DNA of 64,000 bases from Parazoarcus communis (GTDB lineage: Bacteria > Pseudomonadota > Gammaproteobacteria > Burkholderiales > Rhodocyclaceae), in assembly GCF_003111665.1 (NCBI RefSeq), contig NZ_CP022188.1:992001-1056000 (forward strand). Direction: 5' to 3'. Both the position numbers and the translations under genes were made by a program. This document shows, piece after piece, positions 31,701-40,873 of this stretch (positions within the stretch are counted from its first letter, which is position 1; every line of letters starts with the position of its first letter). The notes beneath the pieces were generated by a model. That model was not told the origin of the DNA and ran no database searches. It saw only the letters and a list, made by a program, of their open reading frames with translations.

Positions 31701-33776
31701 TCAGCCACCGCTGTTGCGGGCCGCTTCTGCGTGTTCGTTGCGATACATCGGCTCGGCGCGAATCCACAGGGTGAAGGCCGCCCCCTTGCCATAGATGCTA
31801 TCCACCGTGATGCGGCCACCGTAGCGTTCGATCAATGAATAGCTGATCGACAGCCCAAGCCCGGTGCCCTGCGTCTTCTTGGTGGTGAAAAAGGGGTCGA
31901 ATATACGCGCGAGATCGTCCTCGCGGATACCCTGACCGGTGTCGCTCACCGTGATGCACACCCCGCAGGGCATGTCATGTTCATCCCACGGCGTCGAACT
32001 CAGGGTCAGCGTGCCGCCATCGGGCATCGCCTGCACCGCGTTGACGATCAGATTGATCAGGACCTGCTGCAGTTCCTGAGTGTTGATCTCCACCCGCCGC
32101 GTGGTCTGCAGGTGCTGCACCACTTTCACCCCGCGGCTGGTCAGATGCTGCCGGGTGAGCACCAGGCAATCGGCAATCACCGTGGCCGGGTCGACCGTTT
32201 CGACATAGCCCGCGAACTCCCCGGGGCGGGCAAACTGCAGCAGCTTGGTCACGATCAACCGGATGCGGTTGACCTGCTCGTCGATCAGGCGGATCTCGCT
32301 CATCACCGGCGCAGCCTGCGGCCCGAGCTCTTCGCGCAAGAGATCGAGGTTGCCCTGGATGACCGCCGTCGGATTGCTGATCTCGTGCGCCACGCCTGCG
32401 GTCAGCTCGCCAATCGCGGCGAGCTTCTCGCTCATCAGCAACTGGCGCTGGGCAGCGCGCAACTCGGTGTTGGCCGTTTCAAGGTCGCGGGTGCGCGCCT
32501 CCACCTTGCGGTCGAGCGAAGCGGCAAGCTGCTCAAGCTGGTCACGCTTGAGCGCGAGCACATCGAGCAGGCGATCGAACTCGCGTGCCAGCAGACCGAG
32601 CTCGTCGCGACTGTCGACCGGGCCGACCCGCGCCGAATTGTCACCCCGGCCGATACTGCGAATTGCGCCGTGCATGCGCTCGATCGGCCGAAAAATGCTG
32701 CGAGCCCAATGCAGCGACCACACCGCACCGATGATGCTGATGGCGAGGAAGAGACAGAAGATCACCAGCAGGGCAACCGTCTTCGCCGCACTGAAAGGCG
32801 CCTCGAGAAAGCCGACGTAAAGCATGCCGACTCGCGTCCCCTGGCTATCGACGATCGGCTCATAGCCCGACACATACCAGTCGTTGACGACGAAAGCCCG
32901 CTCCAGCCAGGGCTTCCCATCGGTGAGGACGTGCTTGCTCACCTCGGCCGAGGCCCGGGTGCCAAGCGCGCGTTCACCCTCGAAAAGACGCACGTTGGTG
33001 GCAATGCGGGCATCGCCAAGGAAGAGCGTTGCCGTGCCCTTGCTGCCAAGCGGCAGGGAATCCTCGCGATAGACGATGGCATTGATGGTGTCGACGATGC
33101 CGAGGTTGCCGTTGAGCAGCACCCCGCCCTCGATCACGCCGGCCAGGTTGCCACGGGCGTCGAACACCGGCGCCGCAGCGTGAATCACCATGCCGCGTTC
33201 TTCCCGGGTCCGCGAATCGGGCGCCGCCCGCGGCGTATCGACCAGCGCGAGGCGCGCACGGTCACGCAGCTCCGGAGAAATCGCGGCCAGTGCGTCGGCG
33301 CTGAAGACCTCGACCACGCTGCGCTCGCCCGCACCCTCGCGGATCGCGCGCGACACGATGGCCCACTCGCCACGCTCCGCGCCTGCGGGCAGATGCCCGG
33401 TGGAATGCAGAACCCGGCCATTGACGTCGAGCACATTGATGAAATCGAGCCCGAGTTCGCCCTGAGCGGCCTTCAGCAAGCCCTCTGAGCCGCCTTCGGC
33501 AAGCGCCTGCGCCAGCTGCCGCGAAGTCGCAAGCCCGCCCACCCGGATGCCGACCCCTTCCACGACCCGGTCAAAATACTCATTGGCCGTGACCAGGTCG
33601 CTGCCGACCTTGAACACCAGCAGCTTGTTGTAATAGGTGTGACTCCAGTACCAGGTGAGGCCCATGATGATCGGAAAGCCGAGCATCAGCGGCGCCAGCA
33701 CGAGGAAGAGCAGCTTGGCACGGACCGAGCCGAGGAAATACGCCAGCGGCGGCCTCAGAAAACGGGGAACTTGCAT
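31701..33776 (-). CDS. Membrane sensor histidine kinase (Cache-like sensor, HAMP)
   Basis: The 691-residue kinase has a first transmembrane helix near residues 20-42, a large extracytoplasmic sensor (about 45-330) of Cache-like character, and a second helix (VALLVIFCLFLAISIIGAVW). HAMP and a coiled coil follow. The H box is GVAHEISNPTAVIQGN; the ATPase has N box NLIVNAVQAM, G1 DTGQGI and G2 GTGLGLSIS. The ligand is unknown. It is the partner of the NtrC-type regulator 14 bp upstream. Confidence 0.9.
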   Translation of the reverse strand: MQVPRFLRPPLAYFLGSVRAKLLFLVLAPLMLGFPIIMGLTWYWSHTYYNKLLVFKVGSDLVTANEYFDRVVEGVGIRVGGLATSRQLAQALAEGGSEGLLKAAQGELGLDFINVLDVNGRVLHSTGHLPAGAERGEWAIVSRAIREGAGERSVVEVFSADALAAISPELRDRARLALVDTPRAAPDSRTREERGMVIHAAAPVFDARGNLAGVIEGGVLLNGNLGIVDTINAIVYREDSLPLGSKGTATLFLGDARIATNVRLFEGERALGTRASAEVSKHVLTDGKPWLERAFVVNDWYVSGYEPIVDSQGTRVGMLYVGFLEAPFSAAKTVALLVIFCLFLAISIIGAVWSLHWARSIFRPIERMHGAIRSIGRGDNSARVGPVDSRDELGLLAREFDRLLDVLALKRDQLEQLAASLDRKVEARTRDLETANTELRAAQRQLLMSEKLAAIGELTAGVAHEISNPTAVIQGNLDLLREELGPQAAPVMSEIRLIDEQVNRIRLIVTKLLQFARPGEFAGYVETVDPATVIADCLVLTRQHLTSRGVKVVQHLQTTRRVEINTQELQQVLINLIVNAVQAMPDGGTLTLSSTPWDEHDMPCGVCITVSDTGQGIREDDLARIFDPFFTTKKTQGTGLGLSISYSLIERYGGRITVDSIYGKGAAFTLWIRAEPMYRNEHAEAARNSGG

Positions 33777-33790
33777 CGAGCGTGACGGCG

Positions 33791-35206
33791 TCAGACTTCG
33801 GCAGCCGCAGGACGCGTGTCCTCGCCCCAGTCGGCAAACTTGCGCTCCAGCGTCTTGCGCGACACGCCCAGACGGCGCGCGGCTTCGGACTTGTTGCCGC
33901 CGCAGGCTTCGACCACCCGCAGGATGTGGCGCTTCTCCACCACCTCCAGCGGCAGGCTGTCATCGTCTGCGGACGTCGCGGCCGTGCTGGCCGAAGACAG
34001 CGACGCGGCGGGAAAGGCGCCGAGAATCAGGGAGCGCTCGACGAAGTTGCGCAACTCGCGCACGTTCCCTGGCCACGCATAGGCGGCAAGCCCGCTCACC
34101 AGCCCGTGCGACAGCGGCAGCGGCGCAACCCCAAGCTGCAGCGACAGCATCTCCATGAAGTGCCGCATCAGGTCGGGGATGTCCTCCACCCGCTCGCGCA
34201 GCGGCGGAATGCGGATATCGACCACCGCCAGGCGGAAGTAGAGGTCCTGGCGGAAACGTCCTGCGGCCACCTCGGCGGCCAGGTCACGGTTGGATGCGGC
34301 GATGATGCGCACATCCACCGGAATCTCGCGCTCGGAGCCAACCGGACGCAGCTTGCGCTCCTCGAGCACGCGCAACAGCCGGGTCTGCATCGGCAGTGGC
34401 AGCTCGCTGATCTCGTCCAGGAACAGGGTGCCGCCATGGGCGTAATAGAACAGGCCGTTGCGACTCTCGCTCGCGCCGGTGAAGGCCCCTTTCACATGAC
34501 CGAAAAGCTCGCTCTCGATCAGTTCCGACGAGATCGCCGCGCAATTGAGCGGCACGAAGGGGCGCTGCGCACGCGGGCTGGTCTGATGCAGCGCTCGCGC
34601 AACAACCTCCTTGCCGGTGCCGGATTCGCCGAGCAACAGCACCGTACTCGGCGTCTGCCCGACCCGCCGGATCATCGCGCTCAACTGCTGGATGGCCGGC
34701 GAATGCCCGACCAGTCCGATGACGTCGGTCGCACGCTCGGCCAGCTCGCGGCGCAGCACGAAGTTCTCACGTGCCAGATGGGCGCGCTCGAAACAGCGCT
34801 TGATCGAATTCAGGATCTGGTCGATGCGGAACGGCTTGAGGATGAAATCGGACGCGCCGCCGCGCAGTGCGTCGATCGCGGTTTCCATGTCGGCAAAGGC
34901 GGTGATCAGGATCACGTCGCCGCCAAAGCCCTGCTCACGCAGCTCGTGCAGCCATTCGATGCCCGACTTGCCCGGCAGGGCGATGTCGAGAATGATCAGA
35001 TCGAAGTGCAGACGCGCCATCAGTTCGACCGCCTGCTCGACACAGCCCGCGGCTTCCACCATGCCGCAACGGCGCTTGAGCGTGCGCTCGAGGAAGTGGC
35101 GCATGCCCTCCTCGTCGTCGACGATCAGCACCGAATGGGCCTGCCAGCTGAACTCGTGCTTGTCCGCCGGCTCCGTTGCCGGCACTGCAGTCTCAGGCTG
35201 CATCAT
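33791..35206 (-). CDS. Sigma-54-dependent NtrC-family response regulator
   Basis: This 471-residue regulator has a receiver domain (SVLIVDDEEGMRHFL; phospho-acceptor in LIILDIALPGKSG). The AAA+ domain has Walker A LLGESGTGKEVVA, the sigma-54-contact loop GAFTGA, and Walker B GGTLFLDEISELPL. A Fis-type HTH closes it (GGNKSEAARRLGVSRKTLERK). All elements for sigma-54 activation are intact. Its targets are unknown; the downstream mobB and nearby fdh genes are candidates, but I could not find a clear sigma-54 promoter there. Two adjacent ATG codons follow a GAGGAG site. Confidence 0.93.
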   Translation of the reverse strand: MMQPETAVPATEPADKHEFSWQAHSVLIVDDEEGMRHFLERTLKRRCGMVEAAGCVEQAVELMARLHFDLIILDIALPGKSGIEWLHELREQGFGGDVILITAFADMETAIDALRGGASDFILKPFRIDQILNSIKRCFERAHLARENFVLRRELAERATDVIGLVGHSPAIQQLSAMIRRVGQTPSTVLLLGESGTGKEVVARALHQTSPRAQRPFVPLNCAAISSELIESELFGHVKGAFTGASESRNGLFYYAHGGTLFLDEISELPLPMQTRLLRVLEERKLRPVGSEREIPVDVRIIAASNRDLAAEVAAGRFRQDLYFRLAVVDIRIPPLRERVEDIPDLMRHFMEMLSLQLGVAPLPLSHGLVSGLAAYAWPGNVRELRNFVERSLILGAFPAASLSSASTAATSADDDSLPLEVVEKRHILRVVEACGGNKSEAARRLGVSRKTLERKFADWGEDTRPAAAEV

Positions 35207-35234
35207 GTCTCCTCATCACCTGCGGCTACCCCCT

Positions 35235-35645
35235 TCAGAACGGCTTGAGCACAACCAGGAAAACGACCACTAGCAGCACCACGACGGGAATCTCGTTGAA
35301 TACCCGGAACCAGACATGGCTCTTCGTGTTCTTGCCCGCCGCAAAGTCGCGCATCAGCTTGCCGCAATAGAGGTGGTAGCCAATGAGGCCCACCACCAGC
35401 GCGGTCTTGGCATGCAGCCAGCCACCGGCAAAACCGTAGCCGAACCACAACCAGAAGCCGAGACCGACGGCAAGAATGCCCAGCGGGGTCATGAAGCGGT
35501 ACAGCTTGAATTCCATCAGCGCGAGACGCTCGCGGGTCGCCGCATCCTCGACCATCGCATGGTTGACGAACAGGCGGGGTAGATAGAAAAGACCGGCGAA
35601 CCAGCTGGTAACAAGAATGATGTGCAGCGCCTTCACGGTAAGCAT
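35235..35645 (-). CDS. hemJ: HemJ-type protoporphyrinogen IX oxidase (CopD-like membrane protein)
   Basis: The 136-residue protein has four transmembrane helices. It has the HemJ signatures: LHIILVTSWFAGLFYLPRLF (conserved His) and KTALVVGLIGYHLYCGKLM (conserved Lys). HemJ oxidises protoporphyrinogen to protoporphyrin in haem synthesis in bacteria lacking HemG/HemY. It lies between an epimerase-like gene (18 bp upstream) and the NtrC regulator (28 bp downstream) in a minus-strand operon. Confidence 0.88.
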   Translation of the reverse strand: MLTVKALHIILVTSWFAGLFYLPRLFVNHAMVEDAATRERLALMEFKLYRFMTPLGILAVGLGFWLWFGYGFAGGWLHAKTALVVGLIGYHLYCGKLMRDFAAGKNTKSHVWFRVFNEIPVVVLLVVVFLVVLKPF

Positions 35646-35663
35646 CGAAATATCTCCGGAAAA

Positions 35664-36563
35664 TCAGGTGGGCAAGGGGGATTGAAGAGCAGAGGACTGG
35701 CGCGCCGCCAGCAGGCCGGCACTCACCGTCGGATAACGCAGGTGGGCGCGCAGTTCCCGGTACATGCGGCGATTGCCGATGCGACGCGACTCCGCCATGA
35801 ACGAAAGCGTCATTGCCGGCAGCCTGAGCGCGATCTCTTCGCGACTCAGGCGCTGCGGGCGCGCCAGCCCGAAGGCGTCGGCAACGGCGTCGAAGTATTC
35901 GCCCATCGGAAACTCGGTATCGTCGACTGCGTTGTACACCCGGCAAGTGCGACCACGGAACAGGGCCAGCACCGCAAGCCGTGCGAGATCGTCAGCATGG
36001 ATGTGATTGGTGTAGACATCATCCTCGGCGCGCAACACCGGATCGCCGCGACGGATTCGCTCCAGCGGCAGGCGCTCGCTCGCATAGATGCCCGGCGCCC
36101 GCAGCACGCTGACACCCACGCCGCAGCGACGCCCGAAGGCACGCAACTGGCGTTCGGCATCGACCCTGCGCGCAGCACGTGGCGAACGCGGCCTGGCGGG
36201 ACGGGTCTCGTCGATATGGGCGCCGCCACAGTCGCCGTAAACCCCTGTCGTGCTTATGTATATGAGGTGCTGTGGTAGACTCGTCCGGCTTGCTAGCGCA
36301 GCGAGAAGATGGCGGGTACGGGGATCGGTTTTTCCCTGAGCCGGCGGGGGGGCAAAATGCAGCACGGCGTCGGCAATGCCGGCCAACCGGGCCAGGCTGC
36401 GGCGGTCATCGAGATCGGCCAGCAGTGGCACGGCACCCAGCCGGCGCATGTCCTCGGCGGCCTCAGTCCGGCGGACAAGGGCGAACACGCGGAACCGCCG
36501 CACCAGCCAGGGAATCGCGCGCAGGGCAACATCGCCGCATCCGACGACAAGAATTCTTTTCAT
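35664..36563 (-). CDS. NAD(P)-dependent epimerase/dehydratase-like protein (SDR family)
   Basis: The 299-residue extended short-chain dehydrogenase-like protein starts ILVVGCGDVALRAIPWL, a GxGxxx nucleotide motif. YISTTGVYGDCGG contains the family's YG element. The Tyr-x-x-x-Lys catalytic pair is not evident; its region reads ARRVDAERQL, so the catalytic activity is uncertain. The protein resembles SDR proteins described as saccharopine-dehydrogenase- or YeeZ-like, whose substrates are unknown. The ATG lies only 21 bp from the ATG of the divergent reductase gene. Confidence 0.8.
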   Translation of the reverse strand: MKRILVVGCGDVALRAIPWLVRRFRVFALVRRTEAAEDMRRLGAVPLLADLDDRRSLARLAGIADAVLHFAPPPAQGKTDPRTRHLLAALASRTSLPQHLIYISTTGVYGDCGGAHIDETRPARPRSPRAARRVDAERQLRAFGRRCGVGVSVLRAPGIYASERLPLERIRRGDPVLRAEDDVYTNHIHADDLARLAVLALFRGRTCRVYNAVDDTEFPMGEYFDAVADAFGLARPQRLSREEIALRLPAMTLSFMAESRRIGNRRMYRELRAHLRYPTVSAGLLAARQSSALQSPLPT

Positions 36564-36584
36564 TCGCACATTATCTCACGCCCC

Positions 36585-37604
36585 ATGCCGTATCAGATTT
36601 CGCTCCAGCCCGGTGGCCAGACCTTCTCCGCCGATGCCGACCAGACCATCCTCGAAGCGGCACTCGAGGCCGGCCTGCTGCTGCCCTACAGTTGCCGCGA
36701 CGGCGCCTGCGGTGCCTGCAAGGGCCGGGTGGTCAGCGGCGAGTTTGACGTCGACGCTTACTCCGCCAGCGCCCTGTCCGACACCGAGCGTGACGCCGGC
36801 ACGACCCTGTTCTGCCGGACGCGGGCGCGCTCAAACATGGTGCTCGAGGCGCGCAACGTCAGCCGCGCGGGCGACATCCCGGTCAAGAAGCTGCCGTGCA
36901 GGGTACAGAAGCTCACCCGCGTCGCCGACGACGTCATCGTGCTTGAGCTCAAGCTGCCGGCCAGCGAGCCATTCCGCTTCAATGCCGGTCAGTACGTGGA
37001 CATCCTGCTTCCCGATGGCGCACGCCGCAGCTTCTCGATTGCCAATGCCCCGCACGACAACGGCCACATCGAGCTCCATGTGCGCCTGATCGCGGGCGGC
37101 CGCTTCACCGGACAGGTGTTCAGCACCATGAAGGAGCGCGACATCCTGCGCTTCGAGGGACCGCTCGGCAGCTTCTGGCTGCGCGACAGCGCACGCCCGA
37201 TCGTAATGGTGGCCGGGGGCACCGGCTTCGCCCCCATCAAGGGCATGATCGAACACGCCATTCACGCCGGCATCACGCGCCCGATCACGCTTTACTGGGG
37301 CGCGCGCCAGCCCGAGGGGCTGTACATGGACGCGCTTGCACGCAGTTGGAGCGAAAGCCTGCCCGGTTTCAGCTATGTCCCGGTGATTTCCGACGGCCTC
37401 CCCGACGACGGCTGGGACGGTCGCCGCGGACTGGTGCACGAAGCCGTGCTGGCCGACTTCGCGGATCTGTCCGCCCATGAGGTCTATGCCTGCGGGGCAC
37501 CACCGATGATCGATGCCGCGCGCAGCAGTTTCGTGGAGGCACGCGGCCTTGCCGAGGATGCCTTCTTCGCCGACGCTTTCACCTTCGCCACGCAGAACGC
37601 CTGA
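36585..37604 (+). CDS. 2Fe-2S ferredoxin/FNR-type NAD(P)H oxidoreductase
   Basis: The 339-residue flavoprotein has an N-terminal plant-type [2Fe-2S] ferredoxin domain (Cys37, Cys42, Cys45, Cys77 in SCRDGACGACKG and FCRTR). A ferredoxin-NADP reductase module follows, with the FAD motif RRSFSIAN and the NAD(P) motif VMVAGGTGFAPIKGM, ending in VYACGAPPMID. It resembles reductases annotated as CDP-6-deoxy-glucoseen or phenol/toluene-oxygenase reductases; the electron acceptor is unknown, and no oxygenase gene is nearby. The next gene starts 9 bp later. Confidence 0.88.
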   Translation: MPYQISLQPGGQTFSADADQTILEAALEAGLLLPYSCRDGACGACKGRVVSGEFDVDAYSASALSDTERDAGTTLFCRTRARSNMVLEARNVSRAGDIPVKKLPCRVQKLTRVADDVIVLELKLPASEPFRFNAGQYVDILLPDGARRSFSIANAPHDNGHIELHVRLIAGGRFTGQVFSTMKERDILRFEGPLGSFWLRDSARPIVMVAGGTGFAPIKGMIEHAIHAGITRPITLYWGARQPEGLYMDALARSWSESLPGFSYVPVISDGLPDDGWDGRRGLVHEAVLADFADLSAHEVYACGAPPMIDAARSSFVEARGLAEDAFFADAFTFATQNA

Positions 37605-37613
37605 GCCAGGATC

Positions 37614-38750
37614 ATGAGCCAGACCACCTTCATTACCCGAGAACCCGTGGTCAACAAGAGCCGGGCGATCACCGCGAACCGCCTGATCGCGCATGGCCCG
37701 AATATCGGCGAGGTGGTCGAGACCCTGAATGAGCTCGTCGACCAGTGGCCGACCCACCACCCGGTCTTTGTCAGCCTCGGTCGCCTCGTACCGACGCCGG
37801 CACTCATGGACTGGGCGGCGCCAGCGAACGCAATGATCGAGATTCCCGCTCAGGCCCTGGCCCATCCGCAGACCCAGGCGCTGCTGCCAAAGCTGCAGGA
37901 AGCCGGTATCAGCGTCTGTCTGACCTGGTTTTCCAGTGGCACCGCCCTGCCGCCGGGCATCGACTGGCGCTTCGTCCTGATGGATGCACGCAAGCATCCG
38001 GCACCCACCGGCTCGCCTGGCCTCAGCATGGCCTGGGGGCTCAAGGATGTCCCGGCCTTCCGCCAGGCTGTGGGGGCTGGATACGATGGCGCCTCGGGCT
38101 GGTTCTTCCTGCACGGCAATCCGCCGGCCCAGGAGCTCTCGCCCGGCCACGCGCAGATCGTCAGGCTGCTCAACCTGGTGCGCAACAACGGCGAAATCCG
38201 CGATATCGAAGCCGTGCTCAAACAGGACGTCGCACTGTCCTACAAGCTGCTGCGCTATATCAATTCGGCCGGTTTCGGCCTGATGTGCGAAATCCAGTCT
38301 TTCCGCCACGCGGTCAGCATTCTCGGTTACTCGAACCTGCACAAGTGGCTGTCTCTGCTGCTGGTCACCGCCAGCCGCGACCCCGGCGCACCCGCGATGA
38401 TGCAGACCGCAATTGCCCGCGGACGGCTGATGGAGGAGATCGGCGCCGGCTTCTTCGACAAATCGGAGCGCGATAACCTCTTCATTACCGGTGCCTTTTC
38501 GCTGCTGCACGTCCTGTTGGGCACATCGATGCAGGCCCTGCTCGACGAGATGCATCTGCCGGCATCGGTAACGGACGCCCTGCTCTCCGATGAAGGTGAC
38601 TTCGCCCCCTTTCTCAGACTCGCACGCCACTGCGAAAATTTCGATGGCAGCGGTCTGATCAAGGCTGCGGCCGAGCTGCACCTGTCTGCTGAGCAGATCA
38701 ACCGTGCCCAGCTCGTCGCGCTGGGCTTTGCAGACAGTCTGCAAGCCTGA
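37614..38750 (+). CDS. HDOD-domain protein with degenerate EAL-like N-terminus
   Basis: The 378-residue YuxH-type signalling protein has an N-terminal EAL-like barrel remnant (about 1-180). It lacks an EAL motif and the metal-binding residues, so it should not hydrolyse c-di-GMP. A HDOD domain (about 190-370) follows, with ALSYKLLRYINSAGFG and FRHAVSILGYSNLHKWLSLL. HDOD proteins act as scaffolds in stress or c-di-GMP signalling. Start and 9-bp gap indicate coupling to the upstream reductase gene, but function links it more naturally to the next two genes. Confidence 0.85.
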   Translation: MSQTTFITREPVVNKSRAITANRLIAHGPNIGEVVETLNELVDQWPTHHPVFVSLGRLVPTPALMDWAAPANAMIEIPAQALAHPQTQALLPKLQEAGISVCLTWFSSGTALPPGIDWRFVLMDARKHPAPTGSPGLSMAWGLKDVPAFRQAVGAGYDGASGWFFLHGNPPAQELSPGHAQIVRLLNLVRNNGEIRDIEAVLKQDVALSYKLLRYINSAGFGLMCEIQSFRHAVSILGYSNLHKWLSLLLVTASRDPGAPAMMQTAIARGRLMEEIGAGFFDKSERDNLFITGAFSLLHVLLGTSMQALLDEMHLPASVTDALLSDEGDFAPFLRLARHCENFDGSGLIKAAAELHLSAEQINRAQLVALGFADSLQA

Positions 38751-38835
38751 TCGCAGCGCGCATTCGTTCACATCCAAGCGTGCGCGCAGGCTCTAGAATG
38801 CGCCTCACCGCAGCCAATCCAGTTCGCCCGTATTC

Positions 38836-40821
38836 ATGACCCAGGCTTTGCCCGGACCGTCCAGCCTGCACCCCCTGCCAGAAAGCGGCGCGACCGTGTT
38901 GCGCCTGCTCGCAGCCAACTCGCCGAACTGGCCCGAGGTGGCGCTGGTGGCTGCGCGCGACCCGGCCTTGTGTCTGATGCTGCTGTCGTCCGCACCGCTG
39001 GAGCAGGATGAGCTTGAACAAGGGCTGAATACCGCGCTGCGACGCCGGCTCGAAACCCTTGGGCCAGACCTGCTGCGTGCCTGGCTGCTGAGCCAGGCGT
39101 GCGCCGATGTCAGCACGGGCGGCGTCCAGGCGCTGGTCGTGGCTGAATGTGCACTCCATCTTGCACTTGAAACTCACTACCCAAGGCCTGACGAAGCCTA
39201 TCTGGGCGGGCTGTGGCATACGCTATTTGCCCACCGGCGCGAAACGTTCACCACGCCCGGTGCGCTGCAGCCCGACAACGACCGTCAGCATCTTGCCCAG
39301 CTCGTCCGCAATTGCGGGCTCCCCGGCACCCTCGCCGATGCGCTCGAACTTGGCGATTTGCTCGACGAGCAACTGCACGGCGCCCACCCGCTCGTCGGTC
39401 TGCTGGCAGCCGCACACCGCCTCGCCGGCGATGGCTGGGAAGACCGCATCCCCCGGATTGAATCCCTGACCGGGCTGCCATCGACAAGCCTCATCAGCCT
39501 GCGCTCGGATGTCGGCTACATCGTCGCCGGTCACGCGGCCTACCCGGCCCCCCCGGGCAACACCACGGCGCTGGAGGCAAGCCGGGGACTGCCAGCTCTG
39601 ATGGAGGACGAACCCTTTCGGGCGGCCGCTCTGCATGGACTGATCGTCGCTGGCTTTACCGATCTCGACGTGGACTCCGCCGGCGCGCGACTGGCGATTG
39701 CGTGCGCCCTGCTCGGCCGCTGCGAAATGCCCATCGTGCTGATTCCAAACGAGAAGGGCGTGCTGCTGCCGCTGCTCAAGGCTGCACCCGGCTCTGCCGC
39801 CGCGTGGCTGCAGGAGCTGTCACTGCGCGAAGATGACGAAGCCAGCTGCATTTCACTTGCACTGCGCAGCGGCGAACCGACAAGCTGCTTTCCCGCCAGC
39901 AATGCCCCCGGGCGCAGCATGGCCGACTGGCACCTGGTGCGCTGGCTCGGGCAACGCGGATTCTGCTGTCAGCCCCTTCAACTCGGCCCGCTGCGGGGCG
40001 TAGCACTGATCGGCCTGGCGCACGAACACGCGCTGGGCGGTGCGGCGCGCTGGATGATCGGGGAGCTGCTCTCTGCGGCCGCACGCAACATTCTCTCCAC
40101 CCAGCGCCAGCATGCCGCCGTCGCCGCCCGCGAAGCCGAACTACATGCACGCTTCCGCGAGCACGTTCGTCGCATTGCTCACGAAGCCACCAATCCGCTG
40201 ACCGTGATCAAGAACCGCCTCAGCCTGCTCGTTCAGAGCCATGCGGATGACAGTTCGCTGCAGGAAGACATGAGCCTGCTCAATGCCGAACTCGATCGCA
40301 TCGGCAATCTGCTGCGCTCGGCGGGCAATCTGCCGCAAGAGGGCGCCGAGGCACCGAGCTGCCGCATCGTTGATCTTCTGCACGAAATGCGGGCGCTGTA
40401 CGCCGACACACTCTTCGCACAGCGCGACATACAGTTCGAGCTCCGCGCCGTGGCGGGCGCCCCCACCGTCGCAATGCCGGCTTCAGCACTGAAACAGGTT
40501 CTGCTCAACCTGTTGCGCAACGCGTCCGAGGCCTTGCAGCCAGGTAGCCGCCTTTCGCTTTCATTTGCAGGCCAGATCATTGCCGATGGTCGCGCCTGCG
40601 CCGAACTGCGCCTGATCGACAACGGCCCCGGGCTTCCGCCCGAGCGCGCCGCCAATCTGTTCGCCCCGGCGACCAGTCAGAAAGGGGGACAGCACCAGGG
40701 CGTGGGCCTGTCGATCGTGCGTGAAATCCTGACGAAATGGCACGCATCCATACTCTGTCGGAGCCAGCCAGGCAGCGGCACCAGCTTCCAGATCTTCATC
40801 CCACTGGAACATTCCGCCTGA
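38836..40821 (+). CDS. Soluble HDOD-like/histidine kinase hybrid, 661 aa
   Basis: This cytoplasmic protein has no transmembrane segments. The N-terminal half resembles a degenerate HDOD domain (VALVAARDPALCLMLLSS...) plus a GAF-like region. The C-terminal kinase has H box RRIAHEATNPLTVIKNRL, N box VLLNLLRNASEAL, G1 LIDNGPGLPPE and G2 GVGLSIVREIL. The following response regulator (52 bp downstream) is the obvious phosphotransfer partner. The sensing ligand is unknown. Confidence 0.82.
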   Translation: MTQALPGPSSLHPLPESGATVLRLLAANSPNWPEVALVAARDPALCLMLLSSAPLEQDELEQGLNTALRRRLETLGPDLLRAWLLSQACADVSTGGVQALVVAECALHLALETHYPRPDEAYLGGLWHTLFAHRRETFTTPGALQPDNDRQHLAQLVRNCGLPGTLADALELGDLLDEQLHGAHPLVGLLAAAHRLAGDGWEDRIPRIESLTGLPSTSLISLRSDVGYIVAGHAAYPAPPGNTTALEASRGLPALMEDEPFRAAALHGLIVAGFTDLDVDSAGARLAIACALLGRCEMPIVLIPNEKGVLLPLLKAAPGSAAAWLQELSLREDDEASCISLALRSGEPTSCFPASNAPGRSMADWHLVRWLGQRGFCCQPLQLGPLRGVALIGLAHEHALGGAARWMIGELLSAAARNILSTQRQHAAVAAREAELHARFREHVRRIAHEATNPLTVIKNRLSLLVQSHADDSSLQEDMSLLNAELDRIGNLLRSAGNLPQEGAEAPSCRIVDLLHEMRALYADTLFAQRDIQFELRAVAGAPTVAMPASALKQVLLNLLRNASEALQPGSRLSLSFAGQIIADGRACAELRLIDNGPGLPPERAANLFAPATSQKGGQHQGVGLSIVREILTKWHASILCRSQPGSGTSFQIFIPLEHSA

Positions 40822-40873
40822 GTGTTGCATTATCCTGAAAGTGCTATAGCGGAACGCCGCAAACCGGGAGCGC

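Noticed and set aside
36309..36584. N-terminal extension of the ferredoxin reductase
   Set aside because: The 92 extra in-frame codons lie antisense to the epimerase gene and do not resemble any domain; MPYQISL matches the start of a ferredoxin domain.
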